In this document: one piece after another, positions 1-5,787 of the stretch
How positions within the stretch are numbered: position 1 is the stretch's first letter
Layout: each line of letters opens with the position of its first letter
NCBI GenBank assembly: GCA_014523685.1
Contig: JAATVT010000112.1
Location: 1 to 8,456 of the forward strand
Direction of reading: 5' to 3'
Length of the DNA stretch: 8,456 nt
DNA from: Nitrososphaerales archaeon TH5893
GTDB lineage: Archaea > Thermoproteota > Nitrososphaeria > Nitrososphaerales > Nitrososphaeraceae
Made by a program: the position numbers and the translations under genes
Notes under the pieces: generated by a model
The model's database searches: none
Seen by the model: only the letters and a program-made list of their open reading frames with translations
Told to the model about the DNA's origin: nothing

Positions 1-43
1 CTACATGTGCTCCTACGGCTGCTGCTGCCCATCTTCCTCTCAT
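1..43 (-). CDS. 5' end of an unidentified gene, clipped by the window edge
   Basis: An ATG at 43-41 opens a frame that stays open to the left edge and reads MRGRWAAAAVGAHV. The main support is position: a good archaeal TATA box (66-77) is centred about 28 bp upstream, so the transcript would begin within a few bases of the ATG, giving a leaderless or nearly leaderless mRNA. An in-frame TTG at 52-50 would add three residues (MKI) and cannot be excluded. The Arg-rich start followed by an Ala/Gly run could begin a small membrane or Gly/Ala-rich protein, but 14 codons are too few to name a family. Confidence 0.4.
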   Translation of the reverse strand, partial: MRGRWAAAAVGAHV

Positions 44-65
44 AATCTTCAAGAGAAGATACGGA

Positions 66-77
66 GTTAATATACTT
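66..77 (-). promoter_or_regulatory. TATA box (box A) for the clipped left-edge gene
   Basis: On the minus strand this reads AAGTATATTAAC, a close match to the archaeal TATA element. Its centre is about 28 bp upstream of the ATG at 43, the spacing expected for leaderless transcription. Confidence 0.5.
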
Positions 78-514
78 TCTGTAAGGGAGTTCGGCCCTAT
101 TTACTTAGCAGTAAATCTATACTTGCGAGCATTCTTTCATATTCAGCCAAGAAAAGTAGTCATCAAGATAAGCTGACAATGTCACTAATGATTGATTATG
201 GCTAATGGCGACACGCCGATTGAAGAGTTAAAGATAGTTCGCGCACAGGGATAGGGATTTCCAATACAAAGATAGCTTTTCTCTATCGGGCCTTTTGGTA
301 CTCCAATTCTTTTAATATCTTTTCTCGACGTTTGAGCCTACGAAGTACACATCAAACTAGTAACTCAAATTCCCCTTATAGCATACGCCAAAAAACGACA
401 AACAGGTTTCACAGAATTTATGTAGTAAAACCGCAATGGACAAATAGTTAGAGTTATAGAGAAATCAATTCAGGTGTATCAGATTAACCCCTATCCGGGT
501 AATTGCTTGCTGAA
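78..514. other. Gap with no supported gene
   Basis: Six-frame reading gives only short open stretches here. The most protein-like is on the minus strand at 185-352: ATG, an in-frame TAG at codon 5, then a 45-codon basic stretch containing DIKRIGVPKGPIEKSY. It might be a decayed fragment but is within what chance allows. A plus-strand ATG at 198 opens only 18 codons. Weak hairpins are visible (GATAG/CTATC near 270-288; ACCC/GGGT near 487-500). No RNA gene or mobile element was recognised. Confidence 0.4.
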
Positions 515-682
515 TCATGATCGTGGATTTTCAAAGAACTTTTTCCTCTCCTCAAAGTGTTCATTACATAAATTGTGAACGGTAGGGTTGATTCCTCTCA
601 ACCACTTTTTCTCAAACCACATCTTACACCCGCAGGGATATTGTATAGTAAACTTGTTTTCATCGGTACCGGTAATAGCCAA
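515..682 (-). CDS. Small Cys/His-rich hypothetical protein, possible zinc-binding
   Basis: This 55-codon ORF runs from a TTG (682-680) to a TGA (517-515). It looks coding: in-frame stops end the frame just upstream, wobble positions are AT-rich, and the composition is that of a folded hydrophilic protein rather than chance sequence. Key residues are a YPCGC block (Cys17, Cys19), a WFEKKW aromatic/basic stretch at 22-27, then His36, Cys39 and His42 in a HNLCNEH block, and a charged tail EERKKFFE. The spacing C-x-C-x16-H-x2-C-x2-H suggests one zinc ion bound by a small zinc-ribbon or knuckle fold. That is inference, and I do not recognise a named family. Start choice: AAGGA lies 6 nt upstream of the TTG, and a TAATTA box lies about 32 bp upstream. 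An internal ATG at codon 21 would lose the CGC motif. Nothing adjoins it as an operon. Confidence 0.6.
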   Translation of the reverse strand: MAITGTDENKFTIQYPCGCKMWFEKKWLRGINPTVHNLCNEHFEERKKFFENPRS

Positions 683-912
683 AGATATTCCTTCAAATCA
701 TCACCGCAACTAATTAGGCTTTCTGTGCTGGAGAGATGACTACAGTTATAACTCGTGAGAATACAAGAGATGTAACAGAGAAACATATGGGTATAATAGA
801 ATCTTCCCTGGTATGCTCTTGTCCTTCTCCTGGAGCCTGACTTATCACATACGTCTATCCTCTATTACTAATATTTTGAATCAAATGTATTTTTGTAATG
901 GAAGAGGGTAGT
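683..912. other. Upstream region of the Cys/His gene; one doubtful minus-strand ORF
   Basis: On the minus strand, TAATTA at 711-716 is a weak TATA candidate for the gene starting at 682. A further ORF at 714-848 (GTG start, 44 codons, beginning with an ISQAPGEGQEH stretch) has an AT-rich box CAAAATATTAG at 868-878 about 25 bp before its GTG, as for a leaderless start. Its sequence shows no recognisable motif and chance is not excluded, so it is not called as a gene. Confidence 0.3.
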
Positions 913-1000
913 TAGCTAAGGGTGGCAAATGAATTTCTCGCTATGTGAGTACGGAGTGAATTTAATGAACCATTCATTTAAGCACTGCTAATGACAGCTA
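913..1000 (+). repeat. Dispersed 88-bp repeat, copy A (pairs with 5788-5866)
   Basis: The first 48 bp match copy B at 40 of 48 positions, starting with TAGCTAAG and containing the 11-mer TATGTGAGTAC followed one base later by GAGTGAA. Both copies then end in GACAGCTA after a variable middle. The ends TAGCT and AGCTA are inverted to each other. Copy A also folds locally: TTTAATGAA pairs with TTCATTTAA across a 3-nt loop (961-981, one mismatch), and GCACTGCT pairs with AGC-T-AGTGC (982-1004, one bulge). It resembles a non-autonomous or relict mobile element, or a structured RNA. The layout (a TGAATTTC arm, hairpin, GGAGTGAA arm) recalls subterminal hairpins of IS200/IS605-type ends, but that is only inference. 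It lies immediately before the decayed gene at 1015. Confidence 0.7.
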
Positions 1001-1014
1001 GTGCATCTTGTTTA

Positions 1015-1359
1015 ATGCAGAAAGTTTGGAGAGATAGGAAGTATCCAGTTCGCCACGTGCTCCGCATTATCATAATAAAGAGAGATGATGGTACTGAATG
1101 GTTAAAAAGCAGATGAAGGATAATAGGACTTGACAGAACAGGCAACGAAGTAGAACATTCTTTTGTTGACCCTGAGATGTTCTATAAACCGGTAACTCGT
1201 TGTGAATTTAGGAAAAAGGACTCTAAGAATGAATATAGTCCTCTAGATATGATATGAGTGGAAGCTGGCATTAACCCGTACGACAATCGATACGCAGAAT
1301 ACACGCCACCATTTAACGAGGAGAACTTTCAAAACCTATACAGGCAGAGACCGACCTAA
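1015..1359 (+). pseudogene. Decayed hypothetical gene with two in-frame TGA codons
   Basis: One frame from ATG 1015 to TAA 1357-1359 reads as 115 codons interrupted only by TGA at codon 34 (1114-1116) and TGA at codon 81 (1255-1257). By chance about seven or eight stops would be expected at this base composition. The three segments are protein-like and rich in charged and aromatic residues: MQKVWRDRKYPVRHVL near the start, then RIIGLDRTGNEVEHSF, and VEAGINPYDNRYAEYTPPF near the end, finishing RQRPT. Both TGAs follow purine-ending codons where CGA (Arg) would fit (KS-R-stop-R-II; LDMI-stop-VEAG), so two C-to-T changes are the simplest explanation. No family is recognised. A TATA-like CATTTAAG at 974-981 lies inside repeat copy A upstream. 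The gene converges on the arylsulfatase with an 84-bp gap. Confidence 0.6.
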
Positions 1360-1443
1360 TATGCAGTGGGATTTAATTTTTGTCTCACATAATTTCACAT
1401 TCCAATATCATTATTCATTCTATGACCTGTTATTATCCGTCTC

Positions 1444-3369
1444 TCAGAAAGTAAATGGGAGGGCATTTTTCAAGGCCGTGGCGTTAGGTTTCGTAAATGG
1501 TGGTACTATCTCATCTAATTCAATGGTCTGTGTTTGGTTAAGAGGGGGAAAAATTTTAGAGTATTGCAATGCTGCCATTGCTCCTGTTGGAATCACGACG
1601 CCAACTTCTTCGGAGTACTTTTGATAATCTGCCATCATCTGTTGTACAAGATCTGGATGCTCATCTGCTAGATTCGTAGTCTGTCCGGGGTCATTTACGA
1701 TATTGTACAACTCCCATCCTTTCCCAGTGGGATGTGATTTATCGTTTATTGCCACCCAAGGACCCTTGTACACCGCTGTATTGTTGAACATTTCTACACC
1801 AATTGGCTCGTCGATTCCATGGATCTCTTCTGCTGAGCCATTAAGAAGTGGCCTAATCGATTTCCCCATAATTGGATGTACCTCTGACCCATTATAGGTT
1901 GAACCTACCGATAGTTGTGGGACATTGGCATAATCTAGAAATGTAGGAGTCAAGTCTGTCAAAAACATAAAGCTCTTGATAGGTGATGTTGTTGTTGTAT
2001 TTGATGTATTTGACGCATTTGACGTTGTACTAGTTGTTGTCGGTGTGGAAGTGCTGCCGGGCTCCTTAATTATAAACGGAGCTCTAAGTCCTCCTTCATA
2101 TACACTGGCCTTAAAACCAGCTAGTGGAGCAGATGAAACATAAGGTCCCCATGCGCCATAATTCACTTCCGTAGTTAGGTTGCCCAGGTTACCTAAAGTA
2201 TTATTCAGATTCTGGACAAATTCTGGTATAGCTGCGTAATCAACCCCATTGAAGAGTAGGATTCCCTCTGGAAGCTGAGCGGCTTCGCTACCACCGTTGT
2301 CCGACGTAAATACGATTAACGTGTTATCGTATTCACCCGTCTGTTTGAGATGGTCGATAACTTTTCCAATATTCTGATCCATGTTTTCTATCATGCCCGC
2401 TCGCACTGCAAGGATTCGGCTAGCGTAATCCTTTTGCTCCTGTGTAAGTGAATCCCATGGTACGTTTGGTGGCAATCCCTGGGATAATGTCATGTTGGTT
2501 GGCCATATACCTAGTTCCTTCTGCTTTTCGAATCTCTGTTCTCTTATCTTATCCCATCCGGCACTATAAATCTGGTCATATTTTTGCACGGTTCCGTGCG
2601 GCGTCATAAAGGGTGAGTGAGCAACTTGGAATGCCAGGTACATAAATAATGGTTTTCCATCACCCTGAGTTTCGTTAATGTACTCAATCATCTTATCTGT
2701 ATAAAGGTCATTAGAGAAGAGTGTACCATTGCCAGGCCTAGTTACCTTAGTATCGTTTTCAATAAATGTGGTGTGTCCACCAGGGAAAATGGAACCATTT
2801 GTAAAGTGATTACCTCCATCTCCAACTAAGGTAAAGGCATGCTCAAACCCTCTATCGTAAGGGGTAGTCCCAGGACGAGTAGTATTGCCAGAAAGATGCC
2901 ACTTCCCAGATTGGATTGTATGGTACCCAGCATCTCGTAATAGCTCTTGAACAGTTACAACTTTATCATTTATGTACGTTTCATAACCGGGTTTGCCTTC
3001 CTGATTTTGAGCTATTAATTCATACATATTACCCAATCCACCAACATGCCAGTCTACACCGGTGAGTAGTCCAGTCCTTGCGGGAGAACACGTAGGAGCA
3101 GTATGATAATTAGTTCCAATTCTTCCTTCCTTAGCAAGCTGGTCTAGGTTTGGTGTCGAGATCTCTGCTCCGAAAGCGCCAATGTCTGACCAGCCAAAAT
3201 CATCACCTACTATCAACAAAATATTGGGGGGTTGACCTGCAGCTGATTCAGGAGATTGAGCAAAAACAGATCGATTCACCTGGGTCGAAGTAGTTAGTGG
3301 AGGAATCCCAATGAGACCAACAATCATGCCAAGGGTAAAACCAAAGGCTGCTGAGGTTAGATATTTCAA
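1444..3369 (-). CDS. Exported type I arylsulfatase (formylglycine-dependent sulfatase)
   Basis: Hydrolyses sulfate esters to alcohol plus sulfate. The family is the alkaline-phosphatase-superfamily sulfatases. All expected active-site residues are visible: metal ligands Asp56-Asp57 in the VGDDFGWSD block, the CxPxR maturation motif with Cys94 (to become formylglycine) and Arg98, Lys156 and His158 in GKWHL, His251 in HSPF, Asp357-Asn358 in SDNGG, and Lys420 in GFKASVYEGGLRAP. This matches the Pseudomonas AtsA-type layout. Residues 1-37 look like a signal peptide or anchor (hydrophobic 7-25, possible cleavage after VFA), so it acts outside the membrane. Residues 439-462 are a Ser/Thr/Asn-rich low-complexity insertion. 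Many N-x-S/T sequons suggest glycosylation. The start is TTG at 3369-3367: an in-frame TGA lies only 12 nt upstream and AGGTGAT sits 8 nt before the TTG. The length, 641 aa, is long but normal for the large arylsulfatases. Its natural substrate is unknown, and no formylglycine-generating enzyme is in the window. Confidence 0.95.
   Translation of the reverse strand: MKYLTSAAFGFTLGMIVGLIGIPPLTTSTQVNRSVFAQSPESAAGQPPNILLIVGDDFGWSDIGAFGAEISTPNLDQLAKEGRIGTNYHTAPTCSPARTGLLTGVDWHVGGLGNMYELIAQNQEGKPGYETYINDKVVTVQELLRDAGYHTIQSGKWHLSGNTTRPGTTPYDRGFEHAFTLVGDGGNHFTNGSIFPGGHTTFIENDTKVTRPGNGTLFSNDLYTDKMIEYINETQGDGKPLFMYLAFQVAHSPFMTPHGTVQKYDQIYSAGWDKIREQRFEKQKELGIWPTNMTLSQGLPPNVPWDSLTQEQKDYASRILAVRAGMIENMDQNIGKVIDHLKQTGEYDNTLIVFTSDNGGSEAAQLPEGILLFNGVDYAAIPEFVQNLNNTLGNLGNLTTEVNYGAWGPYVSSAPLAGFKASVYEGGLRAPFIIKEPGSTSTPTTTSTTSNASNTSNTTTTSPIKSFMFLTDLTPTFLDYANVPQLSVGSTYNGSEVHPIMGKSIRPLLNGSAEEIHGIDEPIGVEMFNNTAVYKGPWVAINDKSHPTGKGWELYNIVNDPGQTTNLADEHPDLVQQMMADYQKYSEEVGVVIPTGAMAALQYSKIFPPLNQTQTIELDEIVPPFTKPNATALKNALPFTF
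1997..2023 (-). repeat. 9-bp tandem repeat (3 copies) inside the arylsulfatase gene
   Basis: On the plus strand this reads GTATTTGAT, GTATTTGAC, GCATTTGAC in direct succession. On the coding strand it gives the triplets SNA-SNT-SNT within the Thr/Ser/Asn-rich insertion at residues 439-462. Each unit creates an N-glycosylation sequon (N-A-S, N-T-S, N-T-T). In-frame slippage could change the linker length without breaking the enzyme. Confidence 0.65.
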
Positions 3370-3377
3370 TACTGAAT

Positions 3378-3384
3378 ATCACCT
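3378..3384 (-). promoter_or_regulatory. Shine-Dalgarno site fixing the arylsulfatase TTG start
   Basis: The minus strand reads AGGTGAT, complementary to the 3' end of archaeal 16S rRNA (AUCACCU), 8 nt before the TTG at 3369. It overlaps the upstream in-frame TGA, so no earlier start is possible. Confidence 0.65.
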
Positions 3385-3405
3385 AAGGGTATGAGATAAA
3401 TTTTT

Positions 3406-3414
3406 CTATAATAG
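3406..3414. promoter_or_regulatory. Near-symmetric TATA box between divergent genes
   Basis: CTATAATAG reads CTATTATAG on the other strand, so it resembles a box A in both directions. On the minus strand it would place transcription near 3384, giving the arylsulfatase a leader of about 15 nt that just includes the Shine-Dalgarno site. On the plus strand it would start a transcript near 3435, just before the hairpin at 3440-3467. Assigned by spacing only. Confidence 0.35.
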
Positions 3415-3439
3415 TGTTAGCTGAGAAATATCCGAGGGA

Positions 3440-3467
3440 TAATCTTGGTTGATGGGAATCAAGATTA
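3440..3467 (+). repeat. 11-bp inverted repeat (hairpin or operator) in the divergent spacer
   Basis: TAATCTTGGTT and AATCAAGATTA are inverted copies separated by the 6-nt loop gatggg, with a single G-T mismatch that would still pair in RNA. The position, between the arylsulfatase promoter and the plus-strand ORFs, suits a regulator-binding palindrome or a leader hairpin in a plus-strand transcript. Confidence 0.55.
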
Positions 3468-3706
3468 GCAGGATCAACATCGGTGACAAAGATTTTTCAG
3501 AAACCTTAATCAAAGAGCAAACTCAGAGTGGAAGTAGCTAAAGAATGGCGAATAAGTCTTCACTGCCAGTAACTGTTATTGTAGCAAAGTTGTCGGTTAG
3601 TAATCTCATCGAAATAATCTCGGTTGTGGAATCTTCACAGAATCTGGCTACTACAATGATGACGATGGAAGGATTGTTTAGGCTTTTTACGCTAACTAGG
3701 TGGTAA
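3452..3706 (+). pseudogene. Possible small or broken ORF pair upstream of the exported protein
   Basis: A single frame from ATG 3452 to TAA 3704-3706 is interrupted only by TAA at 3539-3541, followed four bases later by an in-frame ATG at 3545. The first part (29 codons) contains the hydrophilic stretch INIGDKDFSETLIKEQT. The second (53 codons) has a hydrophobic middle around SNLIEIISVV and a Met-rich patch, and ends TRW. It could be one decayed gene, two tiny genes, or chance. The second part ends 2 nt before the ATG of the next gene, an operon-like spacing. No motif or family is recognised. The first ATG lies in the loop of the hairpin at 3440-3467, which weakens it as a real start. Confidence 0.25.
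3698..3704 (+). promoter_or_regulatory. Shine-Dalgarno-like site selecting ATG 3709
   Basis: AGGTGGT, 4 nt before the ATG at 3709, partly matches the archaeal AGGTGAT. The alternative in-frame GTG at 3700 lies inside this site, so the ATG is the better start. Confidence 0.45.
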
Positions 3707-3708
3707 CT

Positions 3709-4284
3709 ATGCCTACATCTTATTCATTGAAGATCTCCGGTTTGTTATTGTCATTAGCTTTGCCCGTACTACTGGTATCTGGAAGCTTTGACATGAATTC
3801 AGTGGCTAGGTATGCAATGGCTGACCTTTCTATATCCGGTGCCAATGACATGTATACTCCAGTTATATTAGAAAACGTATTTGATATCTTTGGAGGCAAA
3901 CCACTTGAACACCTGGTAGAAATCGATGCAGGCCAGATTTTTCCGAATCAAACCCTTAGGAATGAGATGATTAACAGGTCTGGCCCCTTGGAATTTACTA
4001 TGCCTGCTCTGAACTATGATCTGTTAGGTTTTAACATTTCGGCTTCGGATATTGAAGTGAATGCGACTACAAAACAGGTAATTGATGATAGCAGTCAGAG
4101 CAAAAAAACAAGAATCGATTTTCCAGTCATGCTAGCCAGAAACGTAAATGTAAGCAATGGGATAATCAGCCAGAAATATGAGGATGTGGATTTATCGTCT
4201 GTCTATGCCTTCTATGATCCTCGGACAGACAAGTTCACTTTCCATGTTCCCTATGCCATCGCAGCTCGGTATTTACTTAATTGA
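3709..4284 (+). CDS. Exported hypothetical protein with many N-glycosylation sequons
   Basis: A 191-residue protein of unknown function. Residues 7-26 form a hydrophobic segment after a Lys (KISGLLLSLALPVLLVSGS), a Sec signal peptide or N-terminal anchor, so the rest should lie outside the membrane. The mature part is mostly polar with alternating hydrophobic residues typical of beta structure. It carries five N-x-S/T sequons (Asn80, 89, 109, 118, 147) and ends in an aromatic stretch with a YAFYDPRTDKFTFHVPY block. No catalytic motif, cysteine or domain could be recognised. ATG 3709 is preferred over GTG 3700, which would add three residues, because AGGTGGT directly precedes it. The next gene starts 58 bp downstream behind its own TATA-like box, so it is probably not in the same transcript. 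That it is a real gene is clear; its role is not. Confidence 0.75.
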   Translation: MPTSYSLKISGLLLSLALPVLLVSGSFDMNSVARYAMADLSISGANDMYTPVILENVFDIFGGKPLEHLVEIDAGQIFPNQTLRNEMINRSGPLEFTMPALNYDLLGFNISASDIEVNATTKQVIDDSSQSKKTRIDFPVMLARNVNVSNGIISQKYEDVDLSSVYAFYDPRTDKFTFHVPYAIAARYLLN

Positions 4285-4302
4285 TCATAGTTTCGATTAA
4301 AA

Positions 4303-4314
4303 TACTTATTAAAC
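4303..4314 (+). promoter_or_regulatory. TATA-like box for the SnoaL-like gene
   Basis: TACTTATTAAAC is AT-rich and about 35 bp before the ATG at 4343, predicting a leader of around 9 nt. An earlier ATG at 4328 is closed after three codons by TAG. Confidence 0.4.
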
Positions 4315-4342
4315 TGCAATCACTAGTATGCATCAATAGGTA

Positions 4343-4861
4343 ATGCAGGAACGAAATGACGTTAGGGAAGTTTTGCATCAAGCGTTACAAGCTTTAAACA
4401 GTGAAAAAGACAAGACGCTTTACTTCGATCTACATGATGACTCTCTGATCACACACGGAATTCCTGGAAATTTTGCGGCCGGTAAAGAAGGCATGAAGGA
4501 ATATTATCGCGAAGTATGGCGGGCATTTCCAAACGCAAGATTTGATTTTGATCATATTGTTATTGAAGGAAGCGAAGCTGCATGTATGTTTTCAATGACC
4601 GGTATCCAGAAGGGTGAATTTATGGGTGTCCCACCTAGTGACAAACAGGTTAGAATTGATGGTATGAGCTTCTTTCGATTCAAGGGTTCAAAAATTGCAG
4701 AACGATGGGAAGTAATAGATATACTCTCTGCTGCAAAACAATTGGGAGTCAGGCAACAGCTCTCCGCACTAAAGAATGCTATATTAGAATATGGGGAAGT
4801 CCAAGCAAATGCGCAACTGAAAGACAAGATAAATGGCTTGTTTAAGAAACATCTCAACTGA
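4343..4861 (+). CDS. SnoaL-like ester cyclase/polyketide cyclase-type protein (NTF2 fold)
   Basis: A 172-residue cytoplasmic protein of the SnoaL-like branch of the NTF2 superfamily. Characteristic blocks are seen in order: a helical N terminus; DSLITHGIPGNFAAGKEGMKEYY (33-55, here including His38 and the GKEG turn); a FPNARFDFDHIVIEG block (62-76); the TGIQKGEFMGVPPSDKQV block (86-103), the hallmark G-x-F-x-G-x-P-P stretch; and FFRFKGSKIAERWEVID (110-126). The last 40 residues form an extra, mostly helical tail. In this superfamily the fold can catalyse ring closure of polyketides, act as an isomerase or hydrolase, or only bind small ligands; the many environmental homologues are mostly uncharacterised, so no reaction is assigned. 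There is no signal peptide. It appears to be a single-gene transcript with its own promoter. Confidence 0.85.
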   Translation: MQERNDVREVLHQALQALNSEKDKTLYFDLHDDSLITHGIPGNFAAGKEGMKEYYREVWRAFPNARFDFDHIVIEGSEAACMFSMTGIQKGEFMGVPPSDKQVRIDGMSFFRFKGSKIAERWEVIDILSAAKQLGVRQQLSALKNAILEYGEVQANAQLKDKINGLFKKHLN

Positions 4862-4940
4862 ATAGCATTCTAACTTTAGAGACAACTAAGGATCGCAAGG
4901 TCTTTTGGATTACGTATCCGCCAGCAAGTGAGCAACATCA

Positions 4941-4961
4941 GTAGGTATAAATCGGTCCTAC
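4941..4961 (+). promoter_or_regulatory. TATA box flanked by a 5-bp inverted repeat
   Basis: TATAAATC at 4946-4953 is a good box A. It sits between GTAGG (4941-4945) and CCTAC (4957-4961), an inverted repeat spanning the TATA element that could be a repressor site. Transcription would begin near 4975, giving the gene at 5011 a leader of about 36 nt. Confidence 0.4.
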
Positions 4962-4992
4962 ATGTGATCGCAATCCTTAAACGTACTAGCTA

Positions 4993-5014
4993 CCATACTA
5001 CAGTAACAGTATGG
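4993..5014 (+). repeat. 7-bp inverted repeat covering the start codon at 5011
   Basis: CCATACT (4993-4999) and AGTATGG (5008-5014) are perfect inverted copies with an 8-nt loop, and the ATG lies within the second arm. In the mRNA this hairpin would hide the start codon; as DNA it could be an operator. Confidence 0.5.
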
Positions 5015-5205
5015 CAAACTATCAAAAAACTCTAGAACTATTCAATAAAGAGCCTAACAAAGTACCTGGTCTCAAATATGAAAAATCAGGGCAACAGGTT
5101 GACGAGGAAAAATGGTTTGCACAAGTAAAGAATCCTAATAGTGGCGAGTTCTTTCAACAAGAAGATCTTCGAACTATTGGATCTGTTCCAGCAGACTTTA
5201 GATAA
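5011..5205 (+). CDS. Small hydrophilic protein of unknown function (probable N-terminal part of a split gene)
   Basis: A 64-codon ORF begins MANYQKTLELF and ends RTIGSVPADFR at TAA 5203-5205. It is highly charged, Lys/Glu/Gln-rich and without signal peptide, membrane segment or cysteine. Wobble positions are AT-rich throughout, as expected for real coding in this window, right up to the stop. The +1 frame then continues with equally gene-like codons for 63 more residues without an ATG of its own (see 5204-5395), so this is best read as the front half of a protein of about 127 residues broken by a one-base shift, or joined by frameshifting. If complete, it is simply a 64-residue orphan. The start is set by an ATG inside a hairpin 58 nt after the TATA element. 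No family recognised. Confidence 0.6.
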   Translation: MANYQKTLELFNKEPNKVPGLKYEKSGQQVDEEKWFAQVKNPNSGEFFQQEDLRTIGSVPADFR

Positions 5206-5395
5206 GACAAGAAGCCAAAGTAATGGCCATGATAGAATTCTCTTATTTGAAGATGATACTGAAGAAAGAATCGCAGAAGAGATTCCCACTTCAGAAATAA
5301 GAAGTAAGAGAAGAGATCAGAGAGCTATTGGTGCGGTATATAATCCTGATTACGAAAAGTATGGAAATTATGTACCAACTGGTTTGACCAAGTGA
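5204..5395 (+). pseudogene. Downstream part of the 5011 gene, in the +1 frame
   Basis: Skipping one base (T5203) after the codon for Arg64 continues into 63 codons ending at TGA 5393-5395. The segment is rich in charged residues, with ERIAEEIPTSEI and a C-terminal NPDYEKYGNYVPTGLTK block. The frame is open back to 5129, but between 5141 and 5203 its codons are GC-rich at the third position, unlike the upstream frame. Coding preference therefore switches frames close to 5200. Independent starts would have to be GTG 5141 or TTG 5177, with no Shine-Dalgarno site or TATA box in support. A short similarity links the two parts: RTIGSVPADF ends the first, and RAIGAVYNPDY occurs in the second. Alternatives are a second overlapping gene, a recent insertion, a sequencing error, or programmed +1 frameshifting at AGA-TAA. 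Confidence 0.5.
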
Positions 5396-5787
5396 TATGA
5401 CGCATTTCTACACATAGATAAAACACATGCTTGCATCCACTTCATATGTTAGAAGTTAAAGATGAAGTTCTCCCTGAGACTTTCCCGACTGGGTTGTAAT
5501 GTGGTTCTTCAGCCTGAACTTGTATCCTGCAATGAAATTTAAACTGCCAGTAAAACCATACAAATGTAATATTTTTGAGAGAATAAAATGATATTTTTAG
5601 GAAGTCAGCCAAATATGTATCCGATACTAGTAGTTAGTCCCTTTACCTCAGGAATATCACCTTGGGCTATAAGTGAAAAGAAACAAAATAATCACATTTA
5701 ATTGTATTTTGAATAGACGTTATAAGATGTCTAAGCTTCTAAAATTAAACACAATTCGAGAGAGGGACAAAGCCCTTGAAATAAGAC
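5396..5787. other. Gene-poor gap
   Basis: No convincing gene. The longest suggestive reading is plus strand 5588-5701 (ATG to TAA, 37 codons), containing NMYPILVVSPFTSGISPW, which is AT-rich in wobble but has no proper promoter spacing or ribosome site. A second, 26-codon reading starts at 5463. Several T-runs (for example 5570-5575) could serve as archaeal terminators for the frameshifted gene. No tRNA, transposase or array seen. Confidence 0.4.

Noticed and set aside
185..352. Minus-strand stretch with a DIKRIGVPKGPIEKSY-like reading, broken by a TAG at codon 5
   Set aside because: Looks somewhat protein-like, but is short, has no usable start and no second line of evidence.
598..786. 62-codon minus-strand ORF
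   Set aside because: Overlaps the 515-682 gene in another frame, is Ser/Cys/Leu-rich without motif, and the other frame is far more protein-like.
714..848. 44-codon GTG ORF on the minus strand with an AT-rich box 25 bp upstream
   Set aside because: No motif, atypical start, and length within chance; mentioned only in the spacer description.
1255..1257. TGA as selenocysteine or a recoded sense codon
   Set aside because: TGA is the normal stop of several genes here, and Arg fits both positions; simple decay is more likely.
1361..1897. Plus-strand ORFs opposite the arylsulfatase 3' end
   Set aside because: Shadows of a gene whose conserved residues are unambiguous on the minus strand.
5588..5701. 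37-codon ORF containing a VVSPFTSGISPW stretch
   Set aside because: Superficial likeness to phosphoesterase SP motifs only; no promoter, ribosome site or catalytic residues.
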